DNA of 13,869 nucleotides, taken from contig NW_019091491.1 in the NCBI RefSeq assembly GCF_001949145.1, positions 575,856 through 589,724 of the forward strand. Reading direction: 5' to 3'. The notes below the pieces were generated by a model. That model worked only from the letters and a program-made list of their open reading frames with translations. It ran no database searches and was not told the origin of the DNA. Positions 1 through 10,200 of this stretch are shown here, piece by piece (position 1 is the first letter of the stretch; each line of letters opens with the position of its first letter). The DNA comes from Acanthaster planci (Eukaryota > Echinodermata > Asteroidea > Valvatida > Acanthasteridae). Both the position numbers and the translations under genes were made by a program.

Positions 1-381
1 GTACCATGTACTCGTTGTATACAGCACACTGCATGTATATGGTACTGCACATGTACCTACATGTAGAACAATCTCCCTGCAGGTTTACAGCCTTTAATTT
101 GATCTTGGAATCTTCACTCACCTGCCTTTTTTTATATTTAATAACTTTGCACGGCCCATTTGTGCTTTCGTTGACAGATTTTTTTGGATACATTAAGTAA
201 AGGTTTACTCAACAACAATTTGACATCATTAAGTACTCTAGTATTCTGCCTTGATTTTACGGTACCCAAAGGTCTTAATATACACATGCTGTCTTTTCAC
301 CAAAGTTCATACATTTACATGTACGTGCTGGTCTATTTCTGTAACTGGCCCATTAGTTGGTATAAATTTGTTATAAACTAT

Positions 382-432
382 GCCTTTATCTCCTGAAAGG
401 AAGCCTTTATCTTCTGACAGGAAGCCTTCATT
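382..432. repeat. 21-bp short tandem repeat, about 2.3 copies
   Basis: GCCTTTATCTCCTGAAAGGAA at 382 is followed at 403 by GCCTTTATCTTCTGACAGGAA and at 424 by a partial GCCTTCAT. Two substitutions separate the first two units. Confidence 0.8.
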
Positions 433-569
433 TTCACAAGTGGTTTTTGTGTTATTTAAATAGACAGTTTTATGAAATCCTCAACACAATAGATTAGTAA
501 AGTACACGTAAATGACAAGTGCATGTACACACACATGTACTACTTTGCCAGATGTCAGCACCCATAACA

Positions 570-640
570 TAAGTACTAGTAGGAGGATGTGGGTTCGAGT
601 CCCAACTCTGGAAGTATTTTGCCTGAAGCCCTCGGACAGC
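570..640 (+). repeat. Possible tRNA-derived SINE remnant (B-box match)
   Basis: GGGTTCGAGTCCC at 591-603 is an exact match to the internal B box of RNA polymerase III promoters (GGTTCGANTCC) with part of a T-stem. No convincing A box or tRNA cloverleaf is present upstream, so an intact tRNA gene is unlikely. A decayed tRNA-derived SINE is the simplest reading. Confidence 0.3.
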
Positions 641-1129
641 ACTGATTATACGGTGTTTAAGTACATGTAAGGTATATATGTGCATGTATGGGTGTGCATT
701 GTACATGACATCAATGAAGCGCAGCTCATAAAACAAATCAACATTTTCCCTCTAAAGGAATCTTGTACATGTAAATGTACATGTGTAGTGTAATGTACAT
801 TTCTACATGTACATGTATGCTTGACAACATGTACATGTATTCCTGAAATGTTGTTGCTTGTGTGTTCTTCTTGCAATGAACACTCGTGAACAAGAATATT
901 CAAGAATAAGATTAATTCCTGTCTGTTTTTTTTCTCCTGTCTTGTCTGAAAAGACTTGAGCCTGTATAGTGGGTATACAGGACATACAACGTACATGTAC
1001 ATGTATTTATCAAATGCGTTAAGTTTTCTGCATATTGGTTTCACTTCTGAAAAATGTCAGAGGAAACTTGATTTGACATATTACATGTACATCCTTATTT
1101 AGTAATGAAATTCCTCTTTTTTTCCTCAG

Positions 1130-1258
1130 GGATGGCAGTATGCAGTCAATTTCAATGCCAGAGAAAATTTCACTGCAGAGAAACACTGGAACTCTTGCGT
1201 TCGTCGGAGAAAATGGATCCGTTATCGGAAGTTCAAAGCAACAGGTGTATGGGCAGTG
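1130..1258 (+). CDS. TECPR1: TECPR1 exon a: end of first dysferlin (DysF) domain
   Basis: 43 codons, phase 0 at both ends. The acceptor follows a pyrimidine run ending CCTCAG and the donor is GTAAGC. The peptide begins GWQYAVNF and contains NSCVRRRKWIRYR, the W-R/K-R-rich signature of the C-terminal half of a DysF domain, where stacked Trp and Arg residues hold the fold together. In vertebrate TECPR1 this N-terminal DysF module recognises sphingomyelin on damaged lysosomes. The end of the exon (ATGVWAV) leads into the first propeller repeat. The preceding DysF exons must lie upstream of the window, because none was found in 1-1129. Confidence 0.93.
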
Positions 1259-4200
1259 GTAAGCACAGATCATGCAATGACAAGAGAATGGTTAGAAAGC
1301 AGTTTGGGCACAGTGAGTAGTCTTCAAGCACAGTCATATTAAGTCACTGGTATAAGTTGGCTCTCACATCACAATACAGCATGTAAGAAAAGACTCGAAA
1401 CATAGGTATTGGTCATGTGTGGTTGATTACAATTCTTTGTTGGGAGATTTGTCGGGATTTTTCGTGATTTCCAGATTGTCAAACAATCACTTTTGAAATG
1501 AGGAAACTTCTGAGTTTGCAGTTAAAGTGTTTGACATTAAACTTTATATACATGTACATGATGTTGAACATACATATACATTGTAAGAGAAAGGAATTTG
1601 AAGGAAGAAAGGCAGACATTAATGCGTGCACTAGTGCTGCTAGTAGCTTCCAAGGTTTGATTTGGGTTGAGTTCAGACACGGTTTGAAATTTTTGTGCCA
1701 AAGTTTAGTTTGGTTCGGGTTTGGACATGTACACACATGTACAGTGCACATTGAGACATTGAAGAGTTCGCTATGAACGTGCCGTAGTACTTCCATGTAT
1801 GAAATTCACGAATACAACCAAAGAATCTCCTTTCCATCCCAATCCAAGAGCAACTTTGATTTAAACAATTTTTCTAAGCTGTTTTCCCAAAGTTTGTTCA
1901 GCTATCAGGAGTTTAAATTCCATAGAAAGTTACTTTTTCATTGTGTTTGCTTTTTTCATCAAGTTTTCTTGCGTGCATCCCGTGCACTATCAGTGACAGT
2001 GACACCTGTTGCTGTATCAAAGTTGAATCCCAATGGCAACATTTTAATGTCAGTACTGGAATGTTCCATTGGTTCGTGATATGAAGTCAGGAAACCTTGT
2101 CTAAATGATTTCAAGCTCAATTACATGTACATGTATGTTGTAATTGTTGTATTGTACCGGTACATTTTGTTAGTCAGTTCTTTGGATTTTCAAATACCTT
2201 TATCTTTGTGAATTCACATCTCCAGATACCTAGTCTGTTCCCTGATGCCTTAGAGGAACCTTTCCATGACATCGCCATTGGGGGAGGTGAGCTCCCTGGT
2301 CAACCTGAGGGATACTTGTCTGTCTGGACCATCACAGCTCTTGGCAAGGTAACTATCTGCTATGTGCTTTCACTGGTGAGGGCGCTGTACATCTCACCAA
2401 CAAGGATGTGATGGATGCACTTTGACCTGTTCCTCAAGTACTGCTCTACTTTGTAGTAGGAAATATTAAAGAAATGGTGAATTGAAAAAACCATTATGAT
2501 ATGAGGCAAAGGTGTGCAAGGGTTTTAAATGCTTGACAGGACTAGGCCCTTGGTTTAACAAATAAATAAAATACAAAAGCCATATCTATCCTATGTGTAG
2601 CTTTCCATTTCCTCCTTTGTGGAGATACACATTTTTCTTGCCGAAGGAAGAGTGTACCAAACTAGCATTGAAGCTGGTTCATACAACACGTGAACGAGAA
2701 ACAGAAGCAAATTTGACATCATAAAAGATTTGCAGTAGTATTTCGCTTGAGTTGAAATGTGTTCAGCTTTTGTGAATTCGCAGTGTGAATAGTAGAGCTG
2801 ATGTCAACAATTTGCATTTGTGCTTGCTTTTGTGTCGAGTGTGAACCAACCTTTACATTAACACCTTATGAGAAATAGGAAAATTTTGTAACATTGCAAC
2901 ACAGTTAAAAGTGATACTGCTCTCTTCTTCACAGGTTTATTGTCGCACCGAAGTCAACTTGAAATGTCCAGAAGGGATAGACTGGAAGGCGATTAAGACT
3001 CCTGAGGATAAAGGTTTAGTGCATATATCAGTGGGACCTACTGGTGTTGTATGGGGTGTAACGTGGGATGGTCTAGGGATAGTCAGGACTGGAGTATCCA
3101 GAGATCATCCGCTAGGTAGGTGTTATGGTATACGTGTAGACATATCTGAGGAGAGGCCATTCTTGTGGGGCCGTTGCACTCACGTACCTGTCTTAACGTG
3201 AGTACGGTCCTGCACTTTGGCAAGTCACAACATCCCATTGGTTGGAAGGGAATGTAAGGGGCTGTCCGTAAAGTGTGTATGCATGAAGGGGGAAAGGGGG
3301 TTGGTGCCGTTGCATGCATACAGAAGGGAAGGGGGTTCAAGCCAGTGCGTACCGTATGCAAGCCGAAAATTTGCCTTTAATGAATCTTCATCATATCAAT
3401 ACACCTTCTCATACAAATAAATATCAGAATTAGCTTTTGTGCATCAAAAAACCATTCAAACACAGTATCCTCCATGGTGCACCCTTATCCTCCCGTTTCA
3501 TCACCCGTTATTAGTAGACTGCAACATTAGTTATGACACAAAGAACGCTGTCATCTTCCGCAACCGTACGGGAAGGGATGTGCGAATAACAAAACTAAGG
3601 TAGATGTGCATGTACAATGTACTGAAAAGTTGGCATTTCCTGTGTATGTATATGTGCTTAATGGATGACCCCTAACGCGAACTTAACCCCTGTGTGCAAA
3701 CAAGACAGCCCTGCGCCAGTGGTTTCTAATTCATTTTGCTTGATTTGTCTGTGCTGACCTTGAAATTTCCTTGAAAAGATTAATCCTAACCAGTGCTGTA
3801 GTCAAGACCACTTAAGACCTACACAAGACCCCACAAGACCAACACAAGACTTCCAGTCTGAAATCAATCCACACGCTATTCAAATGAGCTGTAACAAAAG
3901 CATTCCTTTGTCATTGTTCACCCTGTTACTTGCAAATGGTCTTGTGCCTGGTCTTGTGTCTGGTCTTGTGCCTGGTCTTGTGCCTGGTCTTGTGATGGTC
4001 TCGACTACAACACTGCCCGTAACCTTCCCAAACCTTCCAAAATCCTTGCATACATGTAAGTGAAAGATTTTGAAGGATGGAGTCTGTATTGCAAAACTGT
4101 TGAGTGGTGATTTTGAAGGATTGAGGCAATGACCACTGTTTCAAAAAGTGAAGTTAAGAGATACATGTAATCAAGGATTTTGGAGGATTGATGCTGTACT

Positions 4201-7200
4201 TGAATTTTGGTTGTTACAGTTTACAAAAAACCCAGAACAAGTCTGTGGAGTTGCCTTGAGTATTAAATCACATTTGCAATGTTTAAAAGTGTTTAAATGT
4301 CTTACTTATATGCTACGGTGCTTTGTTGATTGTTAAGTCTGTTTCATGTACTAAATATGAGGAAATTTTGATTTATTCTCTTAAAAAAACTGTAGAAAAA
4401 AGCAGCCTAGAATTCTCCTAAGCCTTGTGTTAATGAATTCGTAGTGGAGGCCAGTGATTCCATGTGACCCAGGCTATTGGAGGCCAGTGATTCCATGTGA
4501 CCCAGGCTAGTGGAGGCCAGTGATTCCATGTGACCCAGGCTAGTGGAGGCCAGTGATTCCATATGACCCAGGCTAGTGGAGGCCAGTGATTCCATGTGAC
4601 CCAGGCTGGTGAAGGCCAGTGATTCCATGTGACCCAGGCTGGTGCATTTACCAGTAGCAGCAGTGTGCGCTCTTTTGGCAGTTTTCGTATTGCAGTATTC
4701 CAATTGTTCGGAGACACTTTGGTATCTTGATCATTGTAACGAAATGATCATCTTGATGTCTTTGTAGGAATTGGTTGGCAATATGTGGCTCCACCTGAAG
4801 AAGCTGGGCTAGGTCAGGTTGCTGTCGGTTTCAATGCTGTCTGGGCAATTAGTAGAGATAACAAGGTGAGTTTTGATCAGAACCATCATAAAATGGCATC
4901 CACAAATTAGTGGTATATTCCTTGAATCTAAGGTTCATGCAGAGAACATCTTCATGCACATGAGAGCAACAAGATGCAAGGCTCTTCTTGGGTTTATGAG
5001 GGATGATAAGGTTCGTTTACAGATAGAGTTCTCGTGTGAAGTTATGTCTGCAGTCATTGGGTGTGTATGATATAAATAATAGAGCGCATCAATAACAGTT
5101 TTATACATTGACAGATTGAGTGTTCTTTTCCATGAGGCATCAAATGGAACATAGAATCTGTCGTGAAATGGAAGTCTTTCCATTGCAATGTAAAACATGT
5201 ATTGTTTGTCTAATACGATGTCTTAGTATTTGTGTACTCATTACATCAACACAGTATTGAAGGGGCTAAACCCAGTATTTTCATGAACCCAATACCAAAA
5301 TTCCATTATTTGTAATTTCAAGCTATGGTGTTCTAACAGTCACTTTATGCCATCCGTTGTGCAGGTTTGGTTTCGTCAGGGTTTTGAAGCACTCAAGGCG
5401 TTAGTGGACACCGATGCATGCAAGGGTACCAGCTGGGTGGAGATGGTTGGCCAGATGGCTGCCATATCTGTAGGACCCAATGATCAGGTAAGGATTAGTG
5501 GACACCCGGCACACAGATGCATGCAAGGGTACCAACGGGGGGAGATGGCTGCTATGTGATCAGGTAAGGATTAGTGGACACCTGGCACACTGATGCATGC
5601 AAGGGTACCAACTGGGAGAGATGGTTGGCCAGATGGCTGCCATATCTGTAGGACCCAATGATCAGGCAAGGATTGAAGTTAGTTGTTGTGAAGTTCATTG
5701 CATGTCTTGCCTCCTATCTGCATGCAAAATGTGCTTACTTGACCTTGCTTAGGGTTGCAATACACTACATACTCGCCCACAGAAAACAGCACAAAATCCG
5801 AGAGAAATATCACCTTGTGACCCTCAAGAATAGAGTGGCCTCTTTATTCCACTGTAATTTCCAGATTTTGACACCTACAACAATTTGTTTTTTCACTTTC
5901 AGAAGTTTTAGCTGCCTCAATTTTTTTTCTTATCCTCCCTTCCCAAAATACCCTTGAAACGGCGGTAGTCAAGTTCGAGGCTCAGGGCTTATTGTAGCCA
6001 TCCACTGCTATGCAACAAAGGCCCACAGGTTGGGTGTTTTGTACAAACAGCCACAAGTCCTAAATGCTTCAGTTAGAGAAACAATCTGTCCTGATTGTGG
6101 TACTTCCTTTGTAAATAATCTGCAAGGTTACAAACTAAAAGCTTGCATTTAGCAAATCTAGCAATTGAGTGGAATGCCCCTTTCTAAAGCAAGTTGGAGT
6201 AAGGACCATTTGTCAACCACAGGTGGATTTTGCCTGGTACCCAAGATGTATTTTACGTACAGGTTACCAGGAAAAGTCAACCAGTTGTTTACAGATTGTC
6301 ATCATTCAAACTTGACCTTATGGACTGATTGATGCACACAACCAAATTTTCTCCAGACCTACATGTACAATGTACATGTACCGGTACATACTCTGATAAG
6401 TATAAACCAAACCTTTTAGAATTCTGTGTAATTAATTGATGTCATGTGATTTCACTTAATGTATTTTGTGTACCAATTGAACTGGTAATGGGTGAAGGAC
6501 AATTCTGCTGCACTGATTAATAAAATGATCCATAACTCTTTTGAACATTTCTAAACTAACAGTTTGGTGCCCTGAATGACAACTTGTAGCATTACCTTTC
6601 TTTTGTGTAGGTGTGGGCTTTAGGCTTTGTTGACCGGCAGATTTTCTTCCGTGCTGGAGTGACCCAGGAGGAACTGTGTGGTAGAACTTGGAAGCTGATT
6701 GATGTTCATGAACGCCATAGAAGTTCCAGTGGTGGTAGTTATATGTATGAAATCAATAGCCTTCATGGCAGTATGTCCTCACTGTCCCTGGGAAGTGATA
6801 ACAGCCCATCCTGGACCGGCAAGGAATCTCCAATCAACATGGATGGTGATGAGCTACAGCGTACAGCTCGCAGTGTTACCATGCCTGCCTTGGCTCTAGG
6901 TACCAGACCACTCAAGATGGGAAGTGAGATGATTTCCCGTAATGCTTTGGGGAAAATAGTCCGGACGATTGCTATACAGACCAATGAGGTTCTAGCACCA
7001 GTAACTGCTGACTTGGACAGAGAGGAAAAAAGTGAGATGAAGGTAGATTTACATCCCATGCTGGTCCGTGCTAAATGGACTTCAGGCAGTCAAAGCAAAG
7101 ATGAAGACATAGTGATTTCAAGACATGTCACACAAAGTAACTTGGAAATCAACAAAATAGGGGAACTGAATAAGAGGAATAGTAGAGGGAAGTTGATGTC

Positions 7201-10200
7201 CATCAGTGAATGCAGAAATGCGGATAGGATTGAAAGTAACCCTCTTGGCACCATGCGGACTGCATCCAGTGATCCATCTCTAAGCAGCTCTGCCGAAGAT
7301 AGTGGTTTTTCATCTGATCCCTCCAAAGCTTATTGTGCCCCTCAAGGTAACGGGGTGACGCTATCACAACTGCATAAGGATTACGAGAAGAGAGAGCTAA
7401 CCCGACAGGATTCATACTCTTCCGATTACTCAGATACCGTCATTGATTTTGTTGGAAGTTTGGATGAACTACACAGCCCAGAACGCCTAGACACTGAGAC
7501 CAACAAAGCAACACAAACTGAAGTCATCACTGAGGACTTACCAGCCACAGAAAGTTTAACAAGTCAGGAATCACATTCCCAAAGCATTGAGGATTTGAAT
7601 AACACTGTTCGTCTAATGCGTAGGAATGCTTATAGGAGTCGAAGTGAAACATGCCCCATGCCAGCACCTGTTATCACTATTGATGACGTCGACCCAACAA
7701 ATAACTCCCTTTCTACAAATAAGACCCTCAGGAGCATCAGCCTGGAGCAAAATGGAATCCCAAGTCAAGACAGTCTGTCATCAGATGTGTCTAATGAGGA
7801 TCATTTGACTGTCAGTGGAATGGATACCTACCTAGACAGCAGCTTGGCTGATCTAACGTCTTCTGGTGAAGGTGGATGTTTACTGTGGGTGTCAGTCAGT
7901 GGAGCTGGTTGTATAATTGACCCTGTGTCTCCACCCAAGTGGTTTGATCAAGGTATGTTAGCCTTTGTTAAATTTGTGTGTAAGTTCTTTCATTTTATCC
8001 AGACTTGTGTGACAATTTAACACCACTAGTACTCTCTACATTTACCTAACATCCACTTGAATACGTTACAGATCTCAGAAATGACTTACAGCACATCCAC
8101 AGCTGTTGTATCCTATGGTATTGAAATATTTCGTTGATTTCTTTTTACTGTCGTCCAAGAACACTTCCCAATATTGTGCTTAGAGTTACCATAGGTCTAC
8201 ATTAGTCTGTGCAGGTTGTATTATGTACATGGATATGGATTCTTGCTGATAATGGTGTTCTTACTTGTACATGTAGTTGATGCAGTACCTCTGGAAGTCT
8301 GTTTTGACATTACATCAAGCTCACTTCAACCAAATGTGATGTCAATTCCATGCCTTTTAAAGTCACATTTGGATGGGTTGACATTGCCCATTTTTCATTT
8401 TTTTTCAGCTGTGGTCAGCAATGCCAGTCTGAGGCACAGATTGATGGATGGATCATGGAGATGGAAGATTCTGGCATTACTGAAGAGCAGAAGAGAACAA
8501 GAGACCAGTGCCTTTAGCAATATACCACTGGCTGTAGAAAGGGTATGCACATCATACTCTAACTAGATTTCATTAGTTCAAAATGCTGCAGGCATGGCAG
8601 GGTTTGAAGACCAGTTAGTCACTTCAAGATGGTACATGTACCAACTGGTAGGCGTGCTTGCATATTGCATGGATGAAACACTTGTCTGACCAAAAGAAGA
8701 TCAAAGCAGTTTTTGCTACAGACATTTATGCAAGGTAGTGGCACATGCTTAGCTGTTATCATGGGGGCTAGTCGGGAAATATTTTTATATACGATCTCGT
8801 TATCATATATCATTCTTAATCCTGGAAAATACATCCTTGCCTCAAGGCCAATATTCATGCCATTGCTGTTCCCACAAACTTTGATGGTACACTCCTGCTT
8901 AACATCTAGAATATTAATATTATGTGTGCTAAACTGAAGTGGATGCTGCCATGAACCTGCTAACCCCCCCAAAACATGACCCAAATCTATACAGCAAACA
9001 TCCTGCTCAGCAGTTTGATACACTAAGATCTAAACTCCAGCTGAGAACCGATCAGTCACTGATTTGTCTTTTTGGCAGACATCCTGGGTTAAGGTTGGAC
9101 GTATGCAGTGGTACAGTGAAGGAAAACGTAGACAGTGGATTGACTGTACAGTGGAGTTACAGAAAGGTGTTGATGGCATTGGCCTAGAAGAACCTACATT
9201 TACCTGTCATCATAACCAGTATGGTAAAATTAAGGTGAGTTCAATCACACTCTCTGGATATTTTTTTTCCAAGAAGTTTTCAATAATTCTGATCCGTTAA
9301 TTTCAGTCAAGCAGTTCTTGAATCCTCCTTTAGTTGTAACAATCACAGACAGTCAAAAATTCAGTTACTTCCACCTGCAATATTTTATTCACGGGCCAGT
9401 CGCCAACAGTCAGACCATAATTTTGGTGAATAATTAGAAAAAAGCAGGTGACTTGGAGACAAAGCTGGCTTATCAATTACCAACAGTCAAGGCACAGCTG
9501 TATCAAGTTACATAAACGGTCACACCCAGTCAATAGGTAGACAAGGGATCTCTGAAGAAAAACAGTCACTTGACTGTTTTTGAGTCATAGGACAACTCTT
9601 TCGCTGAATGCACATGAATAATAATAATAATTCGCATAGAAGGTTTGAAGTGAGCAGACCTCTGACTCAATGTATTTTATATGTTTCTTTCACAGCAAAT
9701 ACAGTTCCTTTTAAGTGAGATAACATGTGTGTTAGAAGTCAACAACTTTGACCGGCCAGCTTTTGCCATTTACACTGCCAAGCGTGTGCTGGAGCGAAGA
9801 CCAGTCAAGCTTAGAGTTGGAAATGACAAAGAACTCCAGGAATGGGTGAGATAATGGGTTTGATACCGGGAAATTCGATTGGATATTGCAAAATTAACGT
9901 TTACAGCTAAGAGTTAACTTTAACAATGTGTACAAATCCATTCATATTGTGCCAGTAGTGCTACATCATTGCGTGTTTAAGCCATTCAAGAATTCTTACC
10001 ACTTCAGCTCCAAATGTGCTCCTAAAGCATGCTGTAGATCCTTCTTGGGTGGATTGGTTGTCATGTCATAAAATGTTTGTCTGCTAATAACTGCTTGAAT
10101 CAAGACTAATTATAAAGCAGAGATGTGTGACAGTCATAAAGCAGAGATCCACTTGTGATGGCTGGAATCTAGGGTATTTCTGAGGTTAGTTTCTGCTTCT

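Larger units (their letters stand above)
1..1129 (+). other. TECPR1: Intron (upstream part), rich in TACATGTA
   Basis: No coding exon of the gene was recognised here. The stretch holds many TACATGTA/GTACATGTAC palindromes, densest at 765-840, a 21-bp repeat at 382-432 and a B-box match at 591. Long minus-strand open frames in this stretch consist mostly of repeat-derived Cys/Thr/His/Met codons and do not look like protein. Confidence 0.7.
3116..4767 (+). other. TECPR1: Intron between exons c and d, repeat-laden
   Basis: 1652 bp holding a possible GGGGCTGTC-ended MITE, the hAT-like foldback element and the 33-bp minisatellite. A diverged repeat is also visible around 4040-4190, where GATTTTGAAGGAT and GATTTTGGAGGAT recur. 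No gene seen. Confidence 0.8.

Noticed and set aside
570-640. Functional tRNA gene
   Set aside because: Only the B box/T-loop portion is present; no A box, anticodon arm or paired acceptor stem could be found.
646-1044. Minus-strand 132-codon open frame
   Set aside because: Mostly translation of TACATGTA-type repeats (HVHVVKHTCTC and similar); no domain features.
3808-3995. CRISPR-like array of short repeats
   Set aside because: Repeats are contiguous 12-bp units without unique spacers, lie in an inverted-repeat transposon, and the DNA is eukaryotic.
4407-4717. Two minus-strand open frames of 95-98 codons with a repeated SLGHMESLAS or WVTWNHWPP peptide
   Set aside because: They are produced by the 33-bp minisatellite, which is open in several frames because 33 is a multiple of three.
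5347-5559. Start codon at 5347 for a separate gene
   Set aside because: The frame is exon e of TECPR1 read from the upstream intron; the acceptor at 5363-5364 and homology explain it.
8619-9023. Minus-strand 134-codon open frame
   Set aside because: No recognisable family, no splice or promoter context, and its codon make-up is not clearly coding; a search of its middle part (NSNGMNIGLEARMYFPGL) would settle it.
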